Shown here: positions 14,816 to 23,209 of the stretch, piece after piece
Layout of the letters: each line of letters opens with the position of its first letter
Numbering within the stretch: position 1 is the first letter of the stretch
DNA from: CAZPBN01 sp964584935
GTDB lineage: Bacteria > Acidobacteriota > Aminicenantia > Aminicenantales > Aminicenantaceae
Direction: 5' to 3'
DNA length: 48,416 nt
Assembly: GCA_964584935.1 (NCBI GenBank)
Contig: CAZPBN010000020.1
Span: 1 to 48,416, forward strand
Notes under the pieces: model-generated
Database searches by the model: none
What the model was told of the DNA's origin: nothing
What the model saw: the letters and a program-made list of their open reading frames with translations, nothing else
Made by a program: the position numbers and the translations under genes

Positions 14816-16111
14816 ATGCCCTCATTAAAAGAAAAACTCTCTTCAAAAATCGGCCCCATGCAAAATAAGGTGAGATCCTTAATTAAAGAGCACGGGGATA
14901 AAAAAATTTCTGATGTTACAATTGCTCAAGCTTACGGAGGCATGCGAGGAGTGAAATGCATGGTCACAGAGACATCCGCTCTGGACCCTTATGAAGGTAT
15001 CCGATTCAGGGGATATAACATTCCTGAACTCCGGAAAAAACTCCCCAACGCTCCGGGAAAAGAAGAGCCCCTTCCCGAAGGAATTTTTCATCTTCTTCTG
15101 ACTGGTGAGATGCCTACAGATAATGACGTTCAGGAAATCACAGAGGAATGGAAAAAACGAGGGGAACTGCCCGATCATCTGATCAATACTCTCAAAGCCA
15201 TTCCTAATGATACACATCCTATGACCCAATTCTCACTCGGTATTCTTGCTCTACAGAAAGATTCCATTTTTGCCAATAAATACAGAGAAGGCATAAGCAA
15301 AATGGAATACTGGGATCCCACGTATGAAGATGTCATGAATCTTTTAGCGAAGCTCCCAAAGATCGCTGCTTACATTTATCGCAAGAAATACAAAAACGAT
15401 GAACACATCACTTCAGATCCTGATTTGGACTGGGGTGGTAATTACGCCCATATGCTCGGTATTGAAAACGACGAATTCAAAGAACTCATGCGGCTGTATC
15501 TTGTGATCCATAGTGATCACGAGGGAGGAAATGTTTCCGCCCATACCACTCATCTCGTCGGATCCGCTCTCTCTGATGCCTACTACGCCCTATCCGCCGG
15601 AATGAATGGACTCGCAGGGCCTTTGCACGGCCTGGCAAACCAGGAAGTCCTCCGATGGATCATGGATGTGAAAAAAGACCTGGGAGGAGTTCCCACCAAA
15701 GATCAGCTTATCAAATATCTGTGGGATACACTCAATGCAGGTAAAGTCATTCCCGGATACGGACATGCTGTTTTACGCAAAACAGATCCCAGATATGTAG
15801 CCCAGCGGGAATTTGCCCTGAAGCATCTGCCTGACGATGAAACTTTCCAGGTCGTGAGTTCAATCTACGAAGTGGCTCCGGATATTCTCAAAGAGCATGG
15901 CAAAGCCAAGAATCCTTGGCCTAATGTCGATGCCCATTCCGGCTGTCTTCTTGTTCATTATGGAGTGACGGAATACGACTTTTATACCGTCTTCTTTGGA
16001 ACCTCCCGTGCCATGGGAGTGCTGTCTTCTCTTGTATGGGACAGAGCCCTGGGATTACCCATTGAAAGACCAAAAAGCATAACCACGGAGTGGATAGAAG
16101 AACAAATATAA
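14816..16111 (+). CDS. gltA: citrate synthase, eukaryotic (mitochondrial)-type
   Basis: Condenses oxaloacetate and acetyl-CoA to citrate. The 431-residue sequence matches the long mitochondrial-type class rather than E. coli GltA: 'IHSDHEGGNVSAHTTHLVGS' (231-250), 'GPLHGLANQEVL' with catalytic His271, 'GYGHAVLRKTDPRY' with His317, and 'NVDAHSG' with Asp372, equivalent to the pig-enzyme His274/His320/Asp375. The start has an AGGAGG about eight bases upstream. It is a single-gene unit with its own promoter and palindrome. The downstream cluster is on the opposite strand. Confidence 0.95.
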   Translation: MPSLKEKLSSKIGPMQNKVRSLIKEHGDKKISDVTIAQAYGGMRGVKCMVTETSALDPYEGIRFRGYNIPELRKKLPNAPGKEEPLPEGIFHLLLTGEMPTDNDVQEITEEWKKRGELPDHLINTLKAIPNDTHPMTQFSLGILALQKDSIFANKYREGISKMEYWDPTYEDVMNLLAKLPKIAAYIYRKKYKNDEHITSDPDLDWGGNYAHMLGIENDEFKELMRLYLVIHSDHEGGNVSAHTTHLVGSALSDAYYALSAGMNGLAGPLHGLANQEVLRWIMDVKKDLGGVPTKDQLIKYLWDTLNAGKVIPGYGHAVLRKTDPRYVAQREFALKHLPDDETFQVVSSIYEVAPDILKEHGKAKNPWPNVDAHSGCLLVHYGVTEYDFYTVFFGTSRAMGVLSSLVWDRALGLPIERPKSITTEWIEEQI

Positions 16112-16527
16112 CAATAAATTGAAACTGGAAATCAGTCATTCAGCAGGAATGCCCTCTTCTATCAACTCAGGTATTCTCATGATGGGCTCTAATGGCTTTG
16201 GTTTAAGCTGCGGACAAATGACTGAGAACAGAGAAGCAAAGAACGCATTTCCAGTCAAATAGAAATCCATTTTAGGCTGCATTACTTCATTATTTCTTCT
16301 TACCCTCAAGTTTAAATTTCTTATAGAACCAATCCATAAATTTAGGTGCTAATTCATTTAAAGTTCCAAGGAGGAAAAGCCTATATAGGATGGATTAAGC
16401 GTTTTATCTTTTTTCAAGGGAAGCGTCATCCTATAGATAGAAATGGGAGAAAGAGAAACAAAAGAGATATTGGTCTGTTAGAGGGTTTGAGCCGTGCATC
16501 AATAAGACATCGTGCACCTGAAGAAAA
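16112..16527. other. gene-free interval with an interrupted inverted repeat
   Basis: No credible gene is seen. ACTGGAAAT at 16124-16132 and ATTTCCAGT at 16247-16255 are exact inverted copies, and the adjoining ATCAGTCATT (16131-16140) matches AATGACTGA at about 16218, so the two arms form a broken hairpin about 130 bases long. Further along, GTGCA and TGCAC (about 16494-16517) make a short hairpin. A 66-codon open frame at 16346 has neither family similarity nor a convincing start. No clear rho-independent terminator for gltA is present. Confidence 0.4.
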
Positions 16528-17949
16528 TCACATCTCCGGAAGATAGAAACACACCACTTTGGGTTCTGTCATTTCTTGAAGAGCAAACTTGAGTCCCTCT
16601 CTTCCCAGACCAGAGTATTTGACTCCGCCAAAAGGCATGGAATCCAGTCGGTAATCGGTGGAATCATTGACCATGACTCCTCCGCAATCCAGTTCGTACA
16701 CGGCTTTGAAAGCCACATTGACATCCTTGGTGAAAATAGCGGCATGGAGTCCGTAAGGGAGAGCATTTGCTCTTTGAATCGCATCATCCAGGTTTTTCAC
16801 TTTGTAAAGATTAACTGTGGGCCCAAAGACTTCTTCGCAGTGAATGGTGGATTCTTTGGAAACATTTTCCAATACGGTTGGGTCATAAATGGACCCATTG
16901 CGGTTTCCTCCTGTCAGCACTTGGGCACCTTCATTCACTGCCTTGTCAACCCATTCTTCAACCCGCTTGGCTTCTCCTTCTGTGATCAGGGGGCCCATAT
17001 CCGTTTCTTCTTTGAGTTTGTCGCCGGTCCGGTATTCTGAAGTCTGTTTCACGAATCCATCTTTAAAATCTTCATATATATCTTCATGAATATAAAGACG
17101 CTGGACTCCAATGCAGTTCTGCCCGGCTGCCCAGAATGCTCCGGAAACACAGGATTCCACAGCCCAGGAAAGATCGGCATCCTTCCATACAATCACAGGA
17201 GAGTTCGATCCCAGTTCCATTCCAATCTTCTTTATTCCTGACATTTGCGCTATTCTTTGTCCTGCTTCCACACCCCCAGTAAAAGAAATCATACGGACTC
17301 TCTCATCTTGAACCAGAAGATCACCGATTTCCGAACCGTAGCCCGTAACAACCTGTAATGCCATCGGAGGAAGGCCAGCTTCCACAAGAGCTTCTGCCAG
17401 TTTGATGGCTGAAAGAGGGGTCACTGTTGCCGGTTTCAAGACAACAGAATTCCCAGCAGCCAGAGCCGGTCCCAATTTATGGGCAACCAGATTAATAGGG
17501 TCATTGAAAGGAGTGATGGCTAACACAACTCCTATCGGAAACCGGTAGTAATAACCGCGCCTTTTCTCCCCTCCCGGAAAAGAGTCAAACGGAATGGTCT
17601 CACCCAGAATCCGTTTAGCTTCCTCGGCAGAGGCAGTGATTGTATTCACACATCTGGAAACTTCTTTCCGTGCTTCCCTTATTGTTTTTGAGCTTTCTCT
17701 GGCAAGAAGCCTTGAGAAATCCTCCAGATTTTCTGAAATAAGTGAAGCTGTTTTATAAAGAACCTGAGCTCTCTCATAAACTGATTTCTTTTTATTTTCT
17801 TCAAATCCTTTAACTGCAGCAGAAAATGCCTTATCCAAATCTTCCTGACTGAGCTGCGGCACAGTATCAATCAAGGAGTCATCATAAGGATCTTTAACCT
17901 CAATCTTTTTATCCCGGTCAATCCATTCGCCATTCAAAAGAACCTTCAT
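16528..17949 (-). CDS. NAD(P)-dependent aldehyde dehydrogenase (lactaldehyde/GapN-like)
   Basis: A complete aldehyde dehydrogenase (473 residues). It has the catalytic Asn149 in 'ITPFNDPINLV', the cofactor-binding 'SFTGGVEAGQRIA', Glu245 in 'MELGSNSPVIV', and nucleophile Cys279 in 'WAAGQNCIGVQRLYI'. The wording around the Cys resembles non-phosphorylating glyceraldehyde-3-phosphate, lactaldehyde and sulfolactaldehyde dehydrogenases more than betaine or succinate-semialdehyde types, but the substrate is not certain. Its ATG overlaps the end of the homoserine dehydrogenase gene by four bases, so the two act together. Aspartate semialdehyde or a downstream aldehyde are possible substrates by context. 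Confidence 0.88.
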   Translation of the reverse strand: MKVLLNGEWIDRDKKIEVKDPYDDSLIDTVPQLSQEDLDKAFSAAVKGFEENKKKSVYERAQVLYKTASLISENLEDFSRLLARESSKTIREARKEVSRCVNTITASAEEAKRILGETIPFDSFPGGEKRRGYYYRFPIGVVLAITPFNDPINLVAHKLGPALAAGNSVVLKPATVTPLSAIKLAEALVEAGLPPMALQVVTGYGSEIGDLLVQDERVRMISFTGGVEAGQRIAQMSGIKKIGMELGSNSPVIVWKDADLSWAVESCVSGAFWAAGQNCIGVQRLYIHEDIYEDFKDGFVKQTSEYRTGDKLKEETDMGPLITEGEAKRVEEWVDKAVNEGAQVLTGGNRNGSIYDPTVLENVSKESTIHCEEVFGPTVNLYKVKNLDDAIQRANALPYGLHAAIFTKDVNVAFKAVYELDCGGVMVNDSTDYRLDSMPFGGVKYSGLGREGLKFALQEMTEPKVVCFYLPEM

Positions 17950-18968
17950 CCTTTCCCTCCTATTTTAATCAGATCGATGAGCATGCTGTATCCCGTTTCT
18001 TTCCTCCCTGCTCCTGGCCCTACGATAGTGACATCTCCGAGTGTATCTGTGGTGATTGTCACGGCATTGGTCGCTCCTGATATGGAGGAAAGGGGATGAG
18101 TCAAATCCAATTGTTCCGGTGCCACAGAAGCCTTGACTCCACTCCCGTCTTTAGACACCTTTCCAATGAGTTTGTATCTTTGGTTGTTCTGTTTGGCTTC
18201 TGCGATATCATCCGGAGTGATATCTGTGATTCCTTTACAGGGAAAATCAAACGGTTTCCCTTCTATATGGAACACAGATTTAGCCAGTATGGTCACTTTC
18301 GCAAGGGCATCCCATCCCAAAACATCGGCATCAGGAACAGCCTCCGCATAACCCAGTTCCTGGGCTTTGTTTAACGCTTCTTCATAGGGAAGCCCTTCTT
18401 CCATCTTAGTCAAAATATAGTTTGTGGTTCCATTCAGGATTCCTTTTATTTCACTTATTTCACTCCCAGCCAGAGATTCTCTGATGAGATTCAAAAGAGG
18501 AGTTCCGCTGATAACCGTTCCCTCAAAAAGAAACTGGACTCCCTTTTGCTTAGCCAGGTCATTGAGCTCCTTGAAAAATAAAGAAACAGGGCCTTTATTG
18601 GTTGTGACCACATGCATGCCGCGTTCAAAAGCCTTCCGAATATGAGTGGTGGCAGGCTCTGCTGTTTCTATATCCGTGTATGTCGCTTCCAGAACCACAT
18701 CGGCATCTGCCTTCTGGATCATCTCAATGGCATTGCCTTCAAATTTGATATCAATCATTTCAGAAAGCAAGCCGCCTGACTTGACTTTTTCCAAAGCCTC
18801 TTTCAGCTCAATTCCTTCAGGACTTAGAATGCTTCCTTTTTGCATGTCTGAAATCCCCACAGGAAAAACCTTTTCTCCAAATGTTTTTTCAAGATATTCT
18901 TTCTTATCGATCAGCCATTCAGCCAAACCCTGACCGACAGTCCCAAAACCAATAAATATTAAACGCAT
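17946..18968 (-). CDS. hom: homoserine dehydrogenase (no ACT domain)
   Basis: A 340-residue oxidoreductase of the homoserine dehydrogenase family, interconverting aspartate semialdehyde and homoserine. It has the N-terminal nucleotide-binding 'IGFGTVGQGLAEWL', 'VVTTNKGPVSLFF' with the catalytic-region Lys, 'GILNGTTNYILTKM' and 'AEAVPDADVLGWDALAKVTI'. It ends without the regulatory ACT domain found in many bacterial enzymes, so it may not be feedback-inhibited by threonine. AGGAG precedes the start. No aspartate kinase, thrB or thrC is nearby; instead it sits in a cluster with an aldehyde dehydrogenase and an aminotransferase. Confidence 0.88.
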   Translation of the reverse strand: MRLIFIGFGTVGQGLAEWLIDKKEYLEKTFGEKVFPVGISDMQKGSILSPEGIELKEALEKVKSGGLLSEMIDIKFEGNAIEMIQKADADVVLEATYTDIETAEPATTHIRKAFERGMHVVTTNKGPVSLFFKELNDLAKQKGVQFLFEGTVISGTPLLNLIRESLAGSEISEIKGILNGTTNYILTKMEEGLPYEEALNKAQELGYAEAVPDADVLGWDALAKVTILAKSVFHIEGKPFDFPCKGITDITPDDIAEAKQNNQRYKLIGKVSKDGSGVKASVAPEQLDLTHPLSSISGATNAVTITTDTLGDVTIVGPGAGRKETGYSMLIDLIKIGGKG

Positions 18969-19005
18969 TTTTATTTCTCCTGGTTATATTATTTTATGAC
19001 TTATG

Positions 19006-19029
19006 CTTCGATTTTATTATGAATCGAAG
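19006..19029 (-). promoter_or_regulatory. 8-bp hairpin in the leader of the homoserine dehydrogenase gene
   Basis: CTTCGATT (19006-19013) and AATCGAAG (19022-19029) form a perfect stem with an eight-base loop, in the 139-base gap between the aminotransferase and homoserine dehydrogenase genes. It has no clear T-run on the minus strand and could be an operator or a message-stability element. It separates the cluster into an upstream and a downstream part. Confidence 0.4.
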
Positions 19030-19107
19030 ACCATAACGCCCTAACTTCCACTGAATTCAAAACACGGAGGCTTCAATTTCATAAATCAAAATCAGAAACC
19101 GGAATCT

Positions 19108-20328
19108 CTAGCCTTTCTTATCCGTATAAGCCTTTTTTATCACAGAACTCAATCGTTTGATTCCTTCAACGATTTGTTCTTTGGAAGGAAAGGAAAAGTT
19201 TATCCTCATGGAATTGTATTGACATAAATTCTTAGGATAAAATACCTCACTGGGAACAAAGGCAACTTTTTTCTCAACAGCTTTATAAAAAAGATCCATG
19301 GTATTGATAAACTCAGGCAGAGTCATCCAAAGAAACAAGCCGCCCTCCGGCTTTGTCCAGGTAATTCCCATATCCTGGGGGAAATGCTCTTCCAAAGTAT
19401 CAAGGAAAAAATTCAATTTATCCCGGTAATAGTTCACCGCCTTACCAAAATGGGCATCCAGGTCAGCTTCATTCAAGAAAAGAGTGCATATATCCTGGTT
19501 GAGCTTGGGAGTATTCAATATATTGGCTCCTTTTATAAAAGAAAACTTTTCTATAACTTCCGGATGCCCTATATTGAATCCGACTCTGAGCCCGGGACAA
19601 AGAATCTTGGAAAATGTATACAAACCAATCACATTCCCTTCATTGTTATCCAGAGAATAAATGGAAGGCAAATCCTCTCCTTTGTATCTCAATTCCCTAT
19701 AAGGGCTGTCTTCGACAATAGGAATTCCGTAATTTTTAGCCAGTTCCAAAAGTGCCTTTCTTTTTTCAAGGCTCATAGTAATCCCTGAAGGATTCTGGAA
19801 ATCAGGAACAACATAAATATATTTTGGCTTTTTCCCTTTAGAAAGGGCTTCCTTTATTTCGGCTTCCATTCCAGCAACATCTGATCCATCCTCTTCGATA
19901 TCCCTCGCCAGGAATTGAGGAGCTTCCATCTCAAACGCCGTAATCGCCCCGGCAAATGTGGGCAGATCAATCACAAGGGGGTCTCCGGGATCAAGGAATA
20001 ATCTTCCCACTAAATCCAAACCATTCTGCCCGGAAGTGGTGATAACAATATTTTCAGAATTAACATGGATATGATCCCTTTTTAGAAAATTTACTATAGC
20101 CTGAATCAGGTCTTTTTCACCGGTGACAGGAGTGTATTGAAGCACTGACTTCCAATTTTTGTTCAAGGATTTTTCTGCTGCTTTCCGAATAAGATCAAGA
20201 GGAAACACATCCCCGCTGGGCAAACCGCCGGCAAAAGAGATGATTTTGGGATCTCCAAGATAAGCCAGGGTTTTCCCAATGGCGTATCCTTCAAATTTTT
20301 TCATATTTTCAGAAAATAATGACTTCAT
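19108..20328 (-). CDS. PLP-dependent aminotransferase, class I/II (2-aminoadipate/LysN-like)
   Basis: A fold-type I aminotransferase of 406 residues. The N-terminal 'IISFAGGLPSGDVFPLDLIR' and 'VLQYTPVTGEKDLIQAIVNF' are typical of the LysN/ArcT/MocR-core group; 'VPDFQNPSGITMS', 'IPIVEDSPYRELRY' and the PLP lysine Lys241 in 'LYTFSKILCPGLRVGF' follow. It lacks the GntR-type N-terminal domain of MocR regulators, so it is an enzyme. Members act on aromatic, branched or 2-aminoadipate-type substrates; the true substrate here is unknown. A gap of 179 bases separates it from the upstream cupin gene. Confidence 0.88.
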   Translation of the reverse strand: MKSLFSENMKKFEGYAIGKTLAYLGDPKIISFAGGLPSGDVFPLDLIRKAAEKSLNKNWKSVLQYTPVTGEKDLIQAIVNFLKRDHIHVNSENIVITTSGQNGLDLVGRLFLDPGDPLVIDLPTFAGAITAFEMEAPQFLARDIEEDGSDVAGMEAEIKEALSKGKKPKYIYVVPDFQNPSGITMSLEKRKALLELAKNYGIPIVEDSPYRELRYKGEDLPSIYSLDNNEGNVIGLYTFSKILCPGLRVGFNIGHPEVIEKFSFIKGANILNTPKLNQDICTLFLNEADLDAHFGKAVNYYRDKLNFFLDTLEEHFPQDMGITWTKPEGGLFLWMTLPEFINTMDLFYKAVEKKVAFVPSEVFYPKNLCQYNSMRINFSFPSKEQIVEGIKRLSSVIKKAYTDKKG

Positions 20329-20507
20329 TTTTTCCCTCTTTTCAAATTAATTAATTTTCATAATTCTCTATAATTTCATTTTTCAAAGACTTTTTGTGAT
20401 TGAACCATTCCAATCACCATTCGATCAGTAAAAATGAATCATCTGTTGGAAAAACAGACCATCCAAAATACAGAGGAAGACTCTCAGTTTGCCTTTTCCC
20501 CACTCAA

Positions 20508-20876
20508 TCATTCCTTCTGGGTTTTTACTTTATACCGGTCCGGATCATCAAAAATATCTATCACATTCACTCTGGTTAAAAAAGTGGCAGAATGTTCCAC
20601 TCCTTCCGGGATATAATACCAGTCCCCTTTGCTGTAAACTTTGGATTCTCCTCCTATTGTCAATGACATCTTCCCTTCAATCACTACGCCCCACTGTGCG
20701 CAATGGGAATGCGCTGGCATCTCCCCCACCGGTTTGATATCAAAAAAGGCCACCTGCCTCTTTTGACCCTGGAGAAGCCATCCTCTGATTCCTTCCTGGG
20801 GTATTTCAATTTCCGGCAGCGCTCTCAACATCTCCGGGTAGGGAGTTCCCTCCCATTCTTTCATCGTGTTATTCAT
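20508..20876 (-). CDS. small cupin-domain protein
   Basis: A single-cupin protein of about 122 residues. Cupin motif 1 is 'MPAHSHCAQWGVVIEGKMSL' with the two metal-binding His, and motif 2 'GDWYYIPEGVEHSATFLTRV' with the last His. A metal-dependent isomerase/dioxygenase or a ligand-binding role is possible; the fold alone does not decide. The ATG at 20876 is chosen because GGAAGG lies five bases upstream; a GTG two codons earlier is too close to it. It is 20 bases after the SDR gene in the metabolic cluster. Confidence 0.8.
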   Translation of the reverse strand: MNNTMKEWEGTPYPEMLRALPEIEIPQEGIRGWLLQGQKRQVAFFDIKPVGEMPAHSHCAQWGVVIEGKMSLTIGGESKVYSKGDWYYIPEGVEHSATFLTRVNVIDIFDDPDRYKVKTQKE

Positions 20877-20896
20877 AGACACCTTCCTTCCTTTAT

Positions 20897-21688
20897 TTAA
20901 TACAAACCCTTAGCAAAACCACCATCAATTTGAAGAGCCACTCCGGTTATGTAGCCCGCTCCTTCAGAGGCAAGAAAGGCAACGGTCTTCCCGAATTCTT
21001 CCGGTGTTCCAATCCTTTTCATGGGTATATTTTTTCGAATGTTGTCATAAAAATCTTCCACTGTCCCGCTCCCTTTTTGTTCATAATCCTTTGCCAGATT
21101 TTCTACCCTCTCCGTTTTTGTGTATCCAGGACAGATGGAATTGACCGTAACGCCATCTGGTGCGAGTTGGTTTGAAAGGGATTTTGAAAAACCCAACACT
21201 CCAGCTCTGGCTGTGTTGGAGAGAATAAGGGTATCAATTGGCTGCTTTGCCGACACAGATGTTATGTTGATTATCCTCCCCCATTTTTGTTTTTTCATAT
21301 ATGGAATGACTGCATAGCAAAGGTTCACTGTGCTTAAAAGATTGAGCTTTAAGGCATTTTCATAGTCAGCCGGAGTGAAATCATCCGCCAATCCTGAAGG
21401 AGGTCCCCCTGCATTACATACGAGAATATCAATCGTTCCAAAAGCATCCACAGCTTTTTCCACCAAATCATTCACCTGCTTTCTATCCGTCACATCCGCC
21501 GTAAAAGCTTTCACCTGATTTTTTGTTTTTGACTCAATTTCATCCCTGGACTTTAAAAGATTTCCCTCGTTTCTGGCGCAAATAACCACTCTAGCCTCTT
21601 CTCTGGAAAGCTGAAAAGCAGCGGCTTTTCCCAATCCCTTGCTTGATGCCGCAACCAGAGCGGCTCTGTTTTTGATTCCTAAATCCAT
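20897..21688 (-). CDS. SDR-family oxidoreductase lacking the usual Tyr-x3-Lys pair
   Basis: A 263-residue short-chain dehydrogenase/reductase. The cofactor loop 'AASSKGLGKA' (TGxxxGxG type), 'NAGGPPSG' and the C-terminal 'FLASEGAGYITGVALQIDGG' are present. At the active site the expected Y-x-x-x-K is missing: after 'RIINITSVSAKQPIDTLIL' comes 'SNTARAGVLGF'. The same substitution is known in a divergent FabG-like subgroup, so the reaction may differ or the protein may be non-catalytic. The ATG at 21688 is preferred, with AAAGGG upstream; the TTG at 21724 would overlap the previous gene. The gap to the previous gene is ten bases. Confidence 0.85.
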   Translation of the reverse strand: MDLGIKNRAALVAASSKGLGKAAAFQLSREEARVVICARNEGNLLKSRDEIESKTKNQVKAFTADVTDRKQVNDLVEKAVDAFGTIDILVCNAGGPPSGLADDFTPADYENALKLNLLSTVNLCYAVIPYMKKQKWGRIINITSVSAKQPIDTLILSNTARAGVLGFSKSLSNQLAPDGVTVNSICPGYTKTERVENLAKDYEQKGSGTVEDFYDNIRKNIPMKRIGTPEEFGKTVAFLASEGAGYITGVALQIDGGFAKGLY

Positions 21689-21698
21689 TCTTTTCCCT

Positions 21699-22934
21699 TT
21701 ACTCTCTGTAAGAAACTTTCGCAAATCTGGTTTTGTGCCCTCTCCTCATTATTTCTTTGGAATCCTCATCACATCTAATGCATTTATGGTAAATCACATC
21801 CCCGATGAGATCAGCTTTATTATTTCTTTCTTCATCAGATAAAAAATAAGCTTCCATGGTATCATAGGGACGTGATTCCCCGTCACTTTCATACTTAATG
21901 GTCAAATCCTTACCCGCATCAAGAACCTTGAACGCTTCATCAGTCCAGTTAAAATCAGCCATACCCAGATCCGGATTGATTCTCAGATGAGCTGCGAGAT
22001 AAACTTTGGAAATTCCGGAGTTTTCCACCTCTTCACTGCACTGGATAAATGTATCAGAAGTGACCGCATTTCCAATATTTATCTCATAAACAGGAGTTGT
22101 CCCATCATCCCGGAGATATTCTTTAAAAATGTTTAAAAGCATTCTCAACTGGATGGTGTTTTGAGTTGATAACAGCATGGATATTTTAAAAGTGAGGTTA
22201 GGAATTTCCCTGGCATAATAACAGGCTGCCACAATGGTCGACCAGCTTGGATTAAGAAAAAAATTGGCACCTGTCTCAAGGGCTGCTCTGGTTATTCCAT
22301 CAAGATAGACAAGATGGTTGTTATTCCCTACTTCCACCCCTCCAAAGTTTCCAAAAGGAGTTCCCATATTTTTCAAGATGATCTGGCTTAATCCATTGCC
22401 AATATCTTTTCTTTCAAACTTCTCTCCCGTAACTTTTTCGACCCTTTTAAACCGCTCTTCAGGCAGAGGAGTTCCCAATAAATTCGTGGTGCAAAATTTA
22501 CTCGCCCTTAATATATTTTCAGCCAGGGCTAGAGTTGATAAAAGGTCCCCACCGTAAACATATTCTTCAGTCAAGCCCACCACTGAAATCATTTCTGAAG
22601 GGAAAAGGATATCTCCGGTTTCCCCAATCTTTTTAATACAGTTAAAAGTAGGGCGAAGCCCCTGAAATCCGGAAACCTGGGCTGTGCACACTCCCTCTTT
22701 TTGCATTGTTATATTTTCTTTTTCTATAAAATTGTCAACTTTCGCAAATCCTTTGACAATTTCTTCGGATTCTTCCAAAAAATTTCCATACCCTTTTTCC
22801 TCTGCAATTTTTTTTCTGGTTTCGTAATCCTTCATAGAATCGATCTTTTTGGAAATTTCTTTGGGGCCTCCGTAAGAATCCAATAAAGCATCCATGGCTT
22901 TCTTATCTTTCTCACTCAATAATTTATAATGCAT
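21699..22934 (-). CDS. unrecognised 411-residue protein, first gene of the metabolic cluster
   Basis: I do not recognise this family. The start is firm: AGGAGG six bases before the ATG. There is no signal peptide or membrane span. It is mixed alpha/beta in character, with a conserved-looking centre ('FGNFGGVEVGNNNHLVYLDG', 'GANFFLNPSWSTIVAACYYA') and a C-terminus with a CxxC ('HKCIRCDEDSKEIMRR'), which could bind metal. The text hints at a TIM-barrel-like enzyme, but this is only an impression. It is ten bases upstream of the SDR gene and heads the run SDR-cupin-aminotransferase-homoserine dehydrogenase-aldehyde dehydrogenase. Confidence 0.8.
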   Translation of the reverse strand: MHYKLLSEKDKKAMDALLDSYGGPKEISKKIDSMKDYETRKKIAEEKGYGNFLEESEEIVKGFAKVDNFIEKENITMQKEGVCTAQVSGFQGLRPTFNCIKKIGETGDILFPSEMISVVGLTEEYVYGGDLLSTLALAENILRASKFCTTNLLGTPLPEERFKRVEKVTGEKFERKDIGNGLSQIILKNMGTPFGNFGGVEVGNNNHLVYLDGITRAALETGANFFLNPSWSTIVAACYYAREIPNLTFKISMLLSTQNTIQLRMLLNIFKEYLRDDGTTPVYEINIGNAVTSDTFIQCSEEVENSGISKVYLAAHLRINPDLGMADFNWTDEAFKVLDAGKDLTIKYESDGESRPYDTMEAYFLSDEERNNKADLIGDVIYHKCIRCDEDSKEIMRRGHKTRFAKVSYRE

Positions 22935-23209
22935 ATATGACCTCCTTAAGTTCGATAATATTTTTATTGGGTTGCATCATTCATAGATATGGTTTTGATT
23001 TAAAGGATTGATTTTTGAATGATAAAATTCTTTTGTTTGTTCAATTTGAAAAAAGAGAGATGAAGAACAAATACCCATAATTTCATTCCAATTCTATTGG
23101 AAAAAAAACATATATGCAACATTTATTAAAAAAGGATATGAGAAATCTCCTATCCCTATCTAAGATTTTCTCCATAGTAATGACATATTCTACCAATTTT
23201 CATTGATTT

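Noticed and set aside
16346..16546. 66-codon plus-strand ORF after citrate synthase
   Set aside because: Basic, low-quality text, no family character, runs into the end of the aldehyde dehydrogenase gene.
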